Origin: an uncultured Actinomycetes bacterium
GTDB lineage: Bacteria; Actinomycetota; Actinomycetes; S36-B12
Direction: 5' to 3'
Length of the DNA: 38,561 nt
NCBI GenBank assembly: GCA_903918595.1
Contig: CAIXFB010000301.1
Coordinates: 1 to 38,561, forward strand
The notes beneath the pieces are model-generated. The model had not been told where the DNA came from. It saw nothing but the letters and a program-made list of their open reading frames with translations, and ran no database searches. Both the position numbers and the translations under genes were made by a program. Below are positions 1 through 8,728 of this stretch, in pieces (within the stretch, counting starts at the first letter, position 1; every line of letters begins with the position of its first letter).

Positions 1-1079
1 CCGTTCTTTTTGTTTCATTCGCATCGACTGCTAACTCTTGGCGTGCCCATGTAACAAATGGTCCATTCGATGCAAATCAATCAGGAGACTGGCTGCTGAA
101 TTATTCGGGTGGCTTTGTGCGGCGCGGTCTTTCCGGCCAACTATTTGAGATTGTTGTCCCGGCGAATGTTTCCATCGTCGCGGCCGTGGGTGTCTTTCAA
201 ATCCTGTTGCTTGCCACCCTTTACATACTCATATCAATACTTTTTATGCGCTCATCGCGCACGACAGCAATCCTGATGCTGTGTTTGTCACCGGCGTTCT
301 TACTATTCCCAGCGATCAATGTCGAAGGGGCTTTTCGAAAAGAAATCATGGCTTTGGTTTCCCTGGCTGTACTGGCGATTGATACCCATAAAGGAATTTC
401 ACGGCCCATTCTCATCACTTCACTGGCAATCTATACATTTGCGGTGTTTTCTCACGAGGCAACAATTGCGGTACTTCCAGGACTACTTTTTCTGATTCAT
501 AGATATGTCCCGGCCGCAAAGTCGTTTGCTGCAAAAATTGCGAACGTATATCTGATTGGGGTTTCGATCGCCGCTGGACTCTTGGCGTTACTTTTCCCGG
601 GAAACAGTGAACAAGTCTCTGCGATCTGTGAGTCATGGGCAGCCCGGGGGATCGGCCCCTGCGACCAAGGCGCTTTGGCGGCTTTGACTGTGTCAACGGG
701 TGAGAGCGTTGAGTTTCTCATCGCTAGTTATTTTCCTGACTATCTTGCTTACGGGGTGGTCATCGCGCTGGCAGTCATCCCCTTGTTCCTAGTGTGTTTT
801 CTGCCTTCACATTGGAAAATCAGCCTTGTCGTACTGATTTTTTTGGCGCCCCTATTCTTCGTTGCTTGGGACTACGGCCGTTGGATCTACATCGGAATTG
901 CCCAACTGTCCATCGTGGCGTTAGCTATGGAAAGCCGAAAAGATCTACCGCGAGCTTTTGCTGTTCCCCTCATTGTGGGGCTGGGATATGTATTGCTCTG
1001 GGGCTTCTCCTGGTACGAGCAGGTGTGGCGAGATGGAGTTGTGGTGCAACTTTTGCAACAGCTTGGAATTATTTCTTAA
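1..1079 (+). CDS. 5'-truncated polytopic membrane protein of polysaccharide locus (GT-C-like)
   Basis: The reading frame is open from base 3 of the window, so the gene starts upstream and the GTG at 117 is an internal codon. Upstream of that GTG the frame reads through a conserved-looking stretch, GDWLLNYSGGFVRRGLSG, which resembles a motif I associate with uncharacterised GT-C-like or EpsG-like membrane proteins of exopolysaccharide clusters. The rest is mostly hydrophobic, with roughly eight or more membrane segments and a hydrophilic loop containing two Cys (about residues 170-180 counted from the GTG). The C-terminus is short and cytosolic-looking. It converges on the minus-strand ligase-like gene with a 4-bp overlap of stop codons. 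The exact function is unknown; a membrane glycosyltransferase or polymerase is plausible. Confidence 0.75.
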   Translation, partial: VLFVSFASTANSWRAHVTNGPFDANQSGDWLLNYSGGFVRRGLSGQLFEIVVPANVSIVAAVGVFQILLLATLYILISILFMRSSRTTAILMLCLSPAFLLFPAINVEGAFRKEIMALVSLAVLAIDTHKGISRPILITSLAIYTFAVFSHEATIAVLPGLLFLIHRYVPAAKSFAAKIANVYLIGVSIAAGLLALLFPGNSEQVSAICESWAARGIGPCDQGALAALTVSTGESVEFLIASYFPDYLAYGVVIALAVIPLFLVCFLPSHWKISLVVLIFLAPLFFVAWDYGRWIYIGIAQLSIVALAMESRKDLPRAFAVPLIVGLGYVLLWGFSWYEQVWRDGVVVQLLQQLGIIS

Positions 1080-2320
1080 CCGACCAGCTCAAGAACTTGT
1101 TTGTTCGGTTGTTGACTCCTGTGCAAGGAAACACCTGCCGTGACCACCGCCAATATCAACAGCATGCCTGTAACAGAGGGGCTCATCCACTGATTACGGG
1201 GCTCGGTGATGCCCGTAACAAGATAGGCAGCAATAATTGCCAAAGGGCCTGCAAGACCCCTTCGTGCTGCCAAGATCGCGATAGCCACACCGAGAGCAAT
1301 TGCGGCAAATTGGGTCAGGAATCCAATGAGTCCATATCGAGCCAATTCATCGATGTAGAGGTTGTGTGCGTGACCAAACTCCTGGGTTATCCCACCGCTG
1401 ACGGACACTCCGGAGGAGCCGACCCCCACGATAGGGGATGTCCTCCAAAGCTCGAGAAATGCCGGCCAAAATGCGTTTCTTCCAGTTGCGCCCGCCTGCC
1501 ACATGTACATAAAGACCGCGCCGGCAGCAAGAACTAGGAGACCGCCCACGAAACGAACGCTCTGAGGAACCTTTGCAAAAAAGCCCTCTCGGGCAAACAT
1601 GACGAGTATGACGATTCCCGTTGCAGCGGCGCCTATGGACGCTCGACCGCTTGTGATCAGGAGTGTAAAAACGCCGACGGAAAGAAATACCCAGCTTGAC
1701 TTCGTCCGGTGAGCGATAGCGATAACAATGAGAAAGGCCCCCATCATCGCGGTATCCCCATTGTGACCAAAAGGACCAGGCCACCTGCCTTCTATCCCCA
1801 TAAGGTCATTGAAAGGTAGAAAATATCGGGCTTCATCAAAGTCAATAACAAACTGCGCTTGCGCCTTGATGGCAAGAATTCCCAGCATCTCGAGCACTCG
1901 CGTAACGATGAGGATAAGCGTTACTGCCCAGGCGAAAGCAAAAATCGAGCTCCAGGCATCACGAACTGTAGGTGGCTTCCACCAGATCATGAGCAAAATC
2001 GGCACGTAGAGCAATGCCGTGTAATTAAAGGCATCACCGTGGATGCGATACAAAATCAGGTGAGCCAGCCAAGCGATGGACATCAAGATAAGAAAACTTG
2101 TTAACCAAGCGCCTGCGCGTTCCCTGGCCGGCACTCGTAGCCATGCCATGAAGGACACAGCGAAAACAACAAAAAAAAGCAGGATGTTTGCTGACTGCCC
2201 ACGATAGAGGGGCTCTTCGAACCAGAGGTAGTTTGCGAACTGGGAGAGCACGATCCCTACGGAGAGGACGCTCAGGTAGACAGACGGAAGCTGGGATCGG
2301 GAAAGCTCCGTCGTCTTCAC
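1076..2320 (-). CDS. O-antigen ligase / polymerase-like membrane protein (Wzy_C family)
   Basis: This 414-residue protein has about ten to twelve hydrophobic segments. Two signatures of the O-antigen ligase/polymerase family (Wzy_C, WaaL-like) are visible: TSGRASIGAAATG near residue 225 and FGHAHNLYIDELARYGLIGF near residue 328, where the HAHN-x-Y...GLIG pattern lies in or next to the large periplasmic loop. Family members either polymerise undecaprenyl-PP-linked repeats or transfer finished glycans to an acceptor; the sequence cannot decide which. The ATG start lies at the minus-strand end of an intergenic region shared with the divergent initiating transferase at 2440. No other complete polymerase candidate is as clear in this window, so it is the best candidate for the polymerisation step. 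Confidence 0.85.
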   Translation of the reverse strand: MKTTELSRSQLPSVYLSVLSVGIVLSQFANYLWFEEPLYRGQSANILLFFVVFAVSFMAWLRVPARERAGAWLTSFLILMSIAWLAHLILYRIHGDAFNYTALLYVPILLMIWWKPPTVRDAWSSIFAFAWAVTLILIVTRVLEMLGILAIKAQAQFVIDFDEARYFLPFNDLMGIEGRWPGPFGHNGDTAMMGAFLIVIAIAHRTKSSWVFLSVGVFTLLITSGRASIGAAATGIVILVMFAREGFFAKVPQSVRFVGGLLVLAAGAVFMYMWQAGATGRNAFWPAFLELWRTSPIVGVGSSGVSVSGGITQEFGHAHNLYIDELARYGLIGFLTQFAAIALGVAIAILAARRGLAGPLAIIAAYLVTGITEPRNQWMSPSVTGMLLILAVVTAGVSLHRSQQPNKQVLELVG

Positions 2321-2439
2321 GGCTCTTAGTCTAAGACCCTTCTTCTTTATGTTCTGTGGGCTCTAGGTGCCAAACACTGGTTCTTTCCTTCCCTAGAATG
2401 GATAGGACGCGGTCGGGCAGTTAGCGACCTAAGGGTGAG

Positions 2440-3930
2440 GTGGGGAGGGTTATGGAACCGAGCTTGCCTTTGTCGTATCAGGAGCGTTATCAGTCCTCGA
2501 TAGGAAGCGGCTCAAGCGCATCGGATGGCCCCACTGACCGGATCATGACGCCCTATCGCAGTCGCTTGATAGTGAGCGATTCGGTGATGATCACCGTGGC
2601 TATCGGTATTGGTCTGTTGATCAGTTCCCGACAATCCGAATGGGCAATCGACCCAACCCTGGCAATTTACGGCACACCCTTTTTGATTGGTGTGCTCTGG
2701 CTTGCTCTACTTCTTGTGCGAGGTTCATACAACCGGCGGGTGATCGGTGTGGGTAGCGAAGAGGTGCGTCTTGCGCTTTCGGCCACGCTGATTCTCTTTG
2801 CGATCGTTGCAGGCACCAGCTATTTGATTAGGGCAGATATTTCTAGAGCGTATGCCTTTGTGGCGCTTCCACTTGGATTATTGCTGATCGCAATTTCTCG
2901 ATTTAGTTGGCGGCAGTGGCTCTACCGAAAGAGGCAAGAAGGACAGTTCCTTTCGAGGATTATTGTCATTGGCTCTGATCGAACTGCGCCCCTTCTGGCT
3001 GAAAAACTCGATCAAGAAAGCTTCGCCGGGTACCACGTTGTGGCTCTGATGAATCTTCCGGTCGATTCTCTGTCAACCTCCAAAAATCTTAAGGAGTGGC
3101 TCACTGCCGTAATGGACGCTATCGAAGAACAGGGCGCGTCAGCTGTCGCAATAGACCCGGGTGATGACGCATCATATGACGTGATCCGGCAACTCTCATG
3201 GCGCCTAGAAGGCAGAAATATTGATCTCTTGATTTCTCCGGGTTCACTAGACATTGCCGGACCTCGATTGAGCGTTAGGCCAGCTGCCGGCTTACCCCTT
3301 CTGCACCTTGATGAGGTATCGCTATCCCGTTCTCAACGTGCGATAAAGAGAATGCTTGACGTCACAGGATCTCTCATAGGGATCGCACTGCTCAGTCCGG
3401 TCATGATCAGCTGTGCTCTAGCTGTTCGCTTCACATCACATGGCCCAGTGGTTTATCGGCAAATGCGTGTAGGGCGAGGAGGTGAGATCTTCAGCATGTA
3501 TAAATTCCGAACGATGCGCGATAGGGCGGAACTGGAAATTGAATCCCTTCGAGATCAGCACGATCTCGAAGAGCCCATGTTCAAGTTGATAAACGATCCG
3601 CGGGTGACGCGGGTTGGCGGGTTCCTTCGGCGTTGGTCTCTCGATGAACTTCCCCAGTTATTTAATGTGTTGGGGGGATCGATGAGTTTGGTCGGCCCGC
3701 GCCCGCACCCTCTTGATGATGTTGACAGGTATCAGAGCGAAGCTTTCAGGCGACTTGCGTTGAAACCAGGAATGACTGGGATTTGGCAGGTTGAGGGTAG
3801 ATCCAACCTCACCTGGGATCAGGCACTTCAGATGGATTTGCATTACGTTGAAAAATGGTCACTTGAGTCGGACATTTACCTACTTGCCAAGACAACAAAA
3901 GCGGTTATTAGCAAAAGCGGTGCGGCTTAG
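2440..3930 (+). CDS. Polyprenyl-phosphate sugar-1-phosphate transferase (WbaP/CpsE-like)
   Basis: This 496-residue polyprenyl glycosylphosphotransferase would transfer a sugar-1-phosphate from a nucleotide sugar to undecaprenyl phosphate, the first committed step of repeat-unit assembly. The N-terminal part (about residues 35-160) carries four to five membrane segments, followed by a Rossmann-like soluble region (about 170-285). The C-terminal catalytic domain begins with KRMLDVTGSLIGIALLSPV and contains MYKFRTMRDRAE, SLDELPQLFNVLGGSMSLVG, PRPH and KPGMTGIWQVEGRSN, all hallmarks of bacterial sugar transferases. The sugar specificity (Gal, Glc, HexNAc) cannot be read from sequence. The start may be GTG 2440 or ATG 2452; neither has a perfectly spaced ribosome site (GGGGAGGG ends 2 bases before the ATG). 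Its stop overlaps that of the convergent ABC exporter gene. Confidence 0.93.
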   Translation: MGRVMEPSLPLSYQERYQSSIGSGSSASDGPTDRIMTPYRSRLIVSDSVMITVAIGIGLLISSRQSEWAIDPTLAIYGTPFLIGVLWLALLLVRGSYNRRVIGVGSEEVRLALSATLILFAIVAGTSYLIRADISRAYAFVALPLGLLLIAISRFSWRQWLYRKRQEGQFLSRIIVIGSDRTAPLLAEKLDQESFAGYHVVALMNLPVDSLSTSKNLKEWLTAVMDAIEEQGASAVAIDPGDDASYDVIRQLSWRLEGRNIDLLISPGSLDIAGPRLSVRPAAGLPLLHLDEVSLSRSQRAIKRMLDVTGSLIGIALLSPVMISCALAVRFTSHGPVVYRQMRVGRGGEIFSMYKFRTMRDRAELEIESLRDQHDLEEPMFKLINDPRVTRVGGFLRRWSLDELPQLFNVLGGSMSLVGPRPHPLDDVDRYQSEAFRRLALKPGMTGIWQVEGRSNLTWDQALQMDLHYVEKWSLESDIYLLAKTTKAVISKSGAA

Positions 3931-5849
3931 AGACCGAGCAATTCAGCTTGGCTGGCGAATTCAGCGGATTGCGCTCGCACCTCAGCAAAGGTGCCTTGTG
4001 CTGTGATTGCCCCCTTCTCCATGTAGTACAGGCGATCGACTTCTCGCACCGTGGCCAGCCGGTGCGCGATGGTGATCGTGGTGACGTCGCCTTCAAGATC
4101 TCGAAGCGTCGCCACGATTGCTTGCTCGGTCTCGGCATCTAGGGCGCTTGTTGCTTCATCAAGGACTAGCAGGCGGGGCCTGGTATAAAGAGCCCGAGCA
4201 ATCCCCAAGCGCTGGCGTTGCCCGCCGGATAATTTGAACCCTCGTTCGCCAATCCAGGTATTGAGCCCCTCACGCTCTTCATCGAGAAATCCAGCCAGAT
4301 GGGCCCTTCTGAGGGCATCCAGCACGAGTGAATCATCGATCAAATAATCTGGTAGCCCTAAGGCGACATTCTGTTTAACGGTGCCGGCCACCAAGGCCAC
4401 ATTTTGTGGCACATATGCGATACCCCCGGGCCAGCGCTCAATTGCCTCATGCGGGCGTAATCCCCCAATGAGGACCCTTCCGTCATCTGGGCGCAGAACC
4501 CCGAGCACGACATCTGCCAAAGTAGATTTGCCCGCACCCGTAGAGCCCACAAAAGCCGCAGAGCTCCCTGCTGGCACTTCCAGACAGATATCGGCGAGGA
4601 CTGGTTCCCGAGCATCTGAGAAGGTTAGAAAAACGTTCTCGACACGCACTGTGGCTGCGAGATCTGGGTAGCCCTGCTCGATCCGATCGTGAATGTGTTG
4701 AGTCAAGACAACGGCATCTGCTTGAGCTGGTTGGGCGGGTGTGGATTGCAACTGGTCATACATAAAGAACGTGGGCTGCGCCATCACGGCAGCATTGCGA
4801 ATAGTGATGCCCGCACCTTGCAGCCGCAGCATGGAAGGGATAACCCGTGAACCGGCTGCAAGGAAGAGAGCGGTAGTTGTTGCTGCCGCCGACCAGTCTT
4901 TAGTCAGGAACTGCACGATACCGAGCAGCAACACACCTAGGTAAAGGGCTACCTCGAGCACATATTTCGGAAGCTCCATGATGAAGGCGTTTCCAGCACT
5001 CGCACCGGCATATCGGGTGACTACTCCCTCATAACGCGCAACATACAACTCTCGTCGGTTAAGCACCGTTGCCTCGCGGTACGTTGAAAGCGCCTCTGCA
5101 ACAGCACTCAATGTATCTATAGAGGAGTCCTTGATTATGGCGGCATTGCGGGAGGACCAGTGGGTGAGAACCTTGTGTAGAACCAGAACGACGAGTGTGA
5201 AAAATACTGCGCTGACCAATGTCAGGATCGGATCGAAGAAAAGCAAACTGACGCCAATAATGGTGAAAAGGAATACCTCCGAGGCGATGATGATTGCTGA
5301 ACCAAGTAGGGAAACAGTTGCCGCCCCCGCCCCCTGACCAAGGGCGTAGGTGGCCTCTGACGTGGTCCAGCGTTGCACCTCAGACAGCGGCCTTTGCAGA
5401 AATGCTCTAGCCAGCGCGACTGAGAGATCGGCCTGGCGATTTGCTAGGAATCGGGTCATGATGCGTGTCATGACGGCGCTCAAAATCGTCTTCGCAACCA
5501 GAACCGTCACGGCCAGCAATGCAATGGTCACGCTCAATTGAGAGATGCTCAAGTTTTCGAGTCCGAGGAAATTGAGGAGTGACTGAGCCCAATCTGGTAG
5601 AGAGCCGGGGGCAATCCCCGATACTGCCACTGCCGCAACAAGGCCTACCAGCGCAATACCCAACAGGTCGAGCAAACCTAATGAAAGCTGGACGATCGCA
5701 CCGAAGTACAACAGATGCCTTTTACCCTCAGGCAGAAGTTCCGTTCCCTTACGAACTGCCCAGAGAAGGCTTGGCTTACCAAAATCCGCATAATTCAAGC
5801 TTCCATTGCCGGGATTGTCATCACTCAAGACTGGTTCGACCTCTGACAC
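3927..5849 (-). CDS. ABC exporter, fused permease-ATPase (PglK/MsbA-like lipid-linked glycan flippase candidate)
   Basis: This 640-residue half-transporter has an N-terminal transmembrane domain (about residues 45-330, six segments) and a C-terminal nucleotide-binding domain. Walker A GSTGAGKST is at about 435-443, the LSGGQRQR signature at 540-547, Walker B LLVLDE at 560-565 and the H-loop His at about 596. The segment FLAAGSRVIPSMLRL (about 329-343) resembles the A-x-R-x-x-PS-x-x-R-L element of PglK-type flippases, and LLDLLGIALVGLV in the first helix is also typical. PglK-type proteins flip undecaprenyl-PP-linked oligosaccharides; that role fits here because no Wzx is recognisable. A paralogue lies at 14884-16716. 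GTG start at 5849, preceded by a GGGTGA-like ribosome site. Drug or lipid export cannot be excluded from sequence. Confidence 0.9.
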   Translation of the reverse strand: MSEVEPVLSDDNPGNGSLNYADFGKPSLLWAVRKGTELLPEGKRHLLYFGAIVQLSLGLLDLLGIALVGLVAAVAVSGIAPGSLPDWAQSLLNFLGLENLSISQLSVTIALLAVTVLVAKTILSAVMTRIMTRFLANRQADLSVALARAFLQRPLSEVQRWTTSEATYALGQGAGAATVSLLGSAIIIASEVFLFTIIGVSLLFFDPILTLVSAVFFTLVVLVLHKVLTHWSSRNAAIIKDSSIDTLSAVAEALSTYREATVLNRRELYVARYEGVVTRYAGASAGNAFIMELPKYVLEVALYLGVLLLGIVQFLTKDWSAAATTTALFLAAGSRVIPSMLRLQGAGITIRNAAVMAQPTFFMYDQLQSTPAQPAQADAVVLTQHIHDRIEQGYPDLAATVRVENVFLTFSDAREPVLADICLEVPAGSSAAFVGSTGAGKSTLADVVLGVLRPDDGRVLIGGLRPHEAIERWPGGIAYVPQNVALVAGTVKQNVALGLPDYLIDDSLVLDALRRAHLAGFLDEEREGLNTWIGERGFKLSGGQRQRLGIARALYTRPRLLVLDEATSALDAETEQAIVATLRDLEGDVTTITIAHRLATVREVDRLYYMEKGAITAQGTFAEVRAQSAEFASQAELLGL

Positions 5850-5964
5850 GCCATCACCCTACTACTCGAGGTTTCACCTTCCATGCGATCACGGGTGATG
5901 AAATGACCGAGCTACAAGCAAGTCATAGAGCTGAGGGAATTAGTCGTTATCGTTAGCCTGGCAA

Positions 5965-7298
5965 GTGGAGGTATCTCTCAACGGGGGACAGGGACACCGA
6001 ATGCGAACAAGAGGCAGACTTGAAGCCTTGGCTGTAGGTGTAGTTGTTGGCTTGTTGGGGATTGTGCGACTGGTGTTGGGAAACCCCGAAGCACTGACCC
6101 AAGTTCTTTGGGCTGAAGATGGTCTCTTTGCGCTGTGTGTTCGATCATTCGATGCAGTTTCATGCACCATCGAGCCATTCGCCGGCTACTTACTTTTATT
6201 ACCGAGAGTAAGCACCGCACTCGTTTCAGTGCTTCCGATGTCAGTATGGCCTCTTGCCTCTGTGATGTTGGCTCTGATTGTTGCCGGTGCCCCATCAAGT
6301 TCGATCTCCGTTGCGCTACGAGGGTTTGGTCTCTCAATCATCGGATCGGGCGCATCGGCTCTGTGTTCATCCTGATGCCGCTTTCAGGACTTGAAGTGAT
6401 CGGTGTGATCGGGAGTTTGAGTGCACCGCTCCTGATAGCAAGTGCGGTTTTGGTCATTGCCGTTCCTCGCTCTGAAATAAGTCACATTGGTGTTTCGTTT
6501 CTGCTCCTCGTTACGGCTTTTACTATGCCCGCCACTGTAGTTCTTGCACCCTTCATTATTCTCAACTGGTACTGGCAAAGAATCTCCTCACGTATTGCTT
6601 ACTTGTGGTTCGCAGCTTTGTCAGTGGGTCTAGCTCTGCAGGCATTGGTGGTTTTAACTGCTGAAAACAGCCGCAACATGAATATTTCAGTTGTATCGGT
6701 GGGTGACTGGGCCCGAGGAATGGTCGCCAGCATTTTGACCGTGATACCTGGCCTCGAACTAGGAGAGGTTTCCCTTACACCATTCACCACGCTCCGCCCA
6801 TCACCTTACCTAGCATGGCTTGTGGTGGTTTCATTAATTCTATTCGCCCAATTCGGGATCCTTCGCGGTCGAGTCGAGCAGAGCGGCCACCAAGTGCGAC
6901 CTTCTGTTGCCGCTCAGCTGGTTTCAGTTGCCCTTGCAACCGCATTGGTGCCGTGTGTGAGTGGCACATTCAGCTTCCGGTATTTCGTCGCACCGTTAGC
7001 ACTTCTGTTGATCTCATTAATCGTGTTGATTGATGCAAGGGTTGGGCAACTTGCGAGGTGGAAGGTTGCTCTTGGAGTTCTACTTCTTGTTTGCTTGTGG
7101 TACCCAGCTTTTGCCGCGAGTGAACTTCGCTCATCTCCTGCACCAGCGTGGTCAGATGAGCTCGCTCGTGCAGCACAAGAGTGTCGAGTAGAAGGAGTCA
7201 CATCTGTTGAACTCGCAATGACTCCCGCGTGGCCACCGGATGGAACGATGTGGACCCTACTTAACGAACCTGTGCTTGACTGCGGCCTGAGTGACTGA
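5965..7298 (+). pseudogene. Frameshifted polytopic membrane protein (GT-C-like)
   Basis: Two overlapping frames make one protein. The first runs from GTG 5965 or ATG 6001 to the TGA at 6373 and contains WAEDGLFALCVRSF and a hydrophobic stretch with FAGYLLLLPR, typical of an uncharacterised membrane-protein family in polysaccharide loci. The second frame is recognisable as membrane protein from about 6363 (VFILMPLSGLEVIG) to 7298. Adding one base near 6361-6363 joins ...GSGASAL to VFILMPLSG and restores about 430 residues with around ten membrane segments. Either the gene is inactivated by a 1-base deletion or the base is a sequencing error. The region before the first stop and after the join looks normally coding. 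A TAGCCT hexamer (5954-5959) sits 5 bases before GTG 5965, so a leaderless start there is possible. Function unknown. Confidence 0.72.
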
Positions 7299-7466
7299 CT
7301 ATGGCTTTGTGGCAAATGAAGGGTTGATGAGTTCGAGTTGCGTGGCGCAGCCGCCAATCCAATCTACTTCGCGATCTTCGATGATTCCCGGGATTAGAGC
7401 AGGACCATCACGCCATGCTGACTCTCGCTCCACAATGCTTGCGCTCAGATCCAACGTTGAGCCAAC
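7299..7466 (-). pseudogene. 3' stump of an unidentified minus-strand gene cut by the IS3 element
   Basis: The minus-strand frame ending in TAG at 7299-7301 is open for about 55 codons back to the inverted repeat of the IS element at 7468. Its stop abuts the stop of the convergent membrane-protein gene (7298), the same tight tail-to-tail arrangement seen at three other places in this window, which supports it being a real gene end. The residues include ESAWRDGPALIPGI and DREVDWIGGCATQLELINP. I do not recognise the family. It does not continue into the methyltransferase stump on the other side of the IS. Confidence 0.45.
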
Positions 7467-7467
7467 A

Positions 7468-7480
7468 GGGACTGCCCCCG
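7468..7480 (+). repeat. Terminal inverted repeat of IS3 element (orfB side)
   Basis: GGGACTGCCCCCG lies just outside the orfB end, about 28 bases past the ancestral stop codon at 7508. It matches the other terminus at 8717-8728 in inverted orientation over GGGACTGCCCC. It marks the boundary with the 3' stump at 7299-7466. Confidence 0.75.
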
Positions 7481-7507
7481 CTTTAGTTACGTCGCGGGGT
7501 TGAGGGT

Positions 7508-8380
7508 TCAGGCCGCGAGTGCGGCCTGTGTGTGGATGGTCTCAAACTCGATCGGGGTGAGTTTGCCGAGGCCTCGTTGGCGCCTGCGGTGGTGGTAGGT
7601 CCGTTCGATCCAGGTGATGATCGCGAGGCGGAGTTCCTCGCGCGTTGTCCACTGTCACCGGTTGAGGACGTTCTTTTGCAGGAGCGCGAAGAAGGACTCC
7701 ATTGCGTCGTTGTCTCCGGCTTATGCGACGCGGCCCATGGATCCGACCAGTCCGTTGTTGCGCAGGGTCATGGAGAACTTCTTGGACCTGAACTGGCCGC
7801 CTCTGTCGCTATGAACGATCGTGCCGGCTGGGCGGCCCCGCAGCATGATCGCCATCCGCAGCGCCTCGACGGCCAGTTCCGAGGTCATCCGTGAGTCGAT
7901 CGCGTATCCGACGATGCGCCTAGAGGCGCAGTCCTTGATCGCGCAGAGGCAGATCTTGCCCTCGAGCTTCCAATGCTCGGTGATGTCGAGAAGCCACTTC
8001 ACGTTCACCGTCTCAGCGGTGAAGTCGCGCATCACATGATCGTCATGCACCGCAGGCCCGGCCTTCTTCCCCGAGCCGCGGCGCTTGATGATGGTGGAGG
8101 AAATCCCCTGAAACGAACACACCCGTTGGACACGGTTCTCGCCAACGTGAAGGCCCTTCGCATGGATCAGCTCATCAGCGATGAGCCGGTATCCGAACTC
8201 TGGGTCATCAGCGTGGACGCCCATGGTGGCGTTGATCAGATGTGCGTCATCCCAGTCCCGCTGGGACACCGGGCTCCGGCGCCAGTCGTAATACGCCGTC
8301 GTAGAAAACACCAGCACCCGACACGACACCGTGATCGGGATTCCCTCGAAAGCGAGATCACCGACGAGGGGATACATCAT
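7508..8380 (-). pseudogene. IS3-family transposase orfB (DDE catalytic protein), two nonsense codons
   Basis: From ATG 8380 to the ancestral TGA at 7508-7510 there are 290 codons in one frame. The IS3 integrase core is clear: SRRIVGYAIDSRMTSELAVE, the first catalytic Asp in VKWLLDITEH, the second in IVHSDRGGQFRSKKF, and the Glu in NAMESFFALLQKNVL. A TAA at 7721-7723 falls between the second Asp and the Glu, just after GSMGRVA, and a TGA at 7655-7657 sits where intact relatives have Arg (NR-x-RW). The truncated product would lack the catalytic Glu and cannot transpose. Otherwise there is no frameshift, so decay is recent compared with the relic at 18771. Confidence 0.88.
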
Positions 8381-8661
8381 TTTGGGTTCACGCCCCGTTC
8401 CAGGTACACCGCCGCTCGACGCAAAACCTCGTTCTCCTGCTCCAGCAGGCGGATCCGCTTGTTGGCCTCACGCAGCTCCGCCGACTCGCCCTGCTTCACC
8501 CCGGGGCGGGGACATTCTTCAATATCGTCCATCTTCAGCCACCGCTAAAGGCACGACTCCGAGACGCCGAAATCACGGGCGACTTGAGACATCGGTGCAT
8601 CGGACTGTCGGGCAACCGCGACGACATCGCGGCGGAACTCAATCGGAAACGCTTTCGGCAT
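8377..8661 (-). pseudogene. IS3-family orfA (DNA-binding helix-turn-helix), one nonsense codon
   Basis: ATG 8661 begins MPKAFPIEFRRDVVAVARQS, the classic start of IS3 orfA, followed by the helix-turn-helix segment MSQVARDFGVSESCL. Codon 39 (8545-8547) is TAG where a Gln (CAG) is expected before RWLK. After it come a leucine-rich coiled coil (NKRIRLLEQENEVLRRAAVY) and a stop at 8377-8379 overlapping the orfB start, where a -1 shift at the A-rich junction normally makes the OrfAB fusion. Confidence 0.85.
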
Positions 8662-8716
8662 GACAGACATCCTTCCAGCGAGGACAAATCTTCACAGGCT
8701 AGGAGGGAACCAAACT

Positions 8717-8728
8717 CGGGGCAGTCCC
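8717..8728 (-). repeat. Terminal inverted repeat of IS3 element (orfA side)
   Basis: CGGGGCAGTCCC is the reverse complement partner of the repeat at 7468-7480 and lies 56 bases upstream of the orfA start. It marks the boundary with the methyltransferase stump at 8729-8934. Confidence 0.75.

Larger units (their letters stand above)
7468..8728 (-). mobile_element. IS3-family insertion sequence, inactivated, about 1.26 kb
   Basis: The element is bounded by inverted repeats: GGGACTGCCCCCG at 7468-7480 and its near reverse complement CGGGGCAGTCCC at 8717-8728; 11 bases match exactly and similarity continues inward. Inside are minus-strand orfA and orfB with the usual IS3 overlap (the orfA stop overlaps the orfB ATG as ATGA at 8377-8380). 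Both frames are intact in length but carry nonsense codons, one in orfA and two in orfB, so the copy is dead. No convincing target-site duplication is seen (AACA before, AAAT after). The flanks belong to two different genes, so the insertion was accompanied or followed by a deletion or rearrangement. Confidence 0.88.

Noticed and set aside
794-1537. A 247-codon plus-strand open frame across the end of the first gene and the ligase-like gene
   Set aside because: It is antisense to a clear polytopic ligase-like protein over most of its length and its composition (many Cys, Arg, His) is not protein-like.
8377-8384. Programmed frameshift as an exciting new signal
   Set aside because: It is the usual orfA/orfB junction of IS3 elements and the element is dead.
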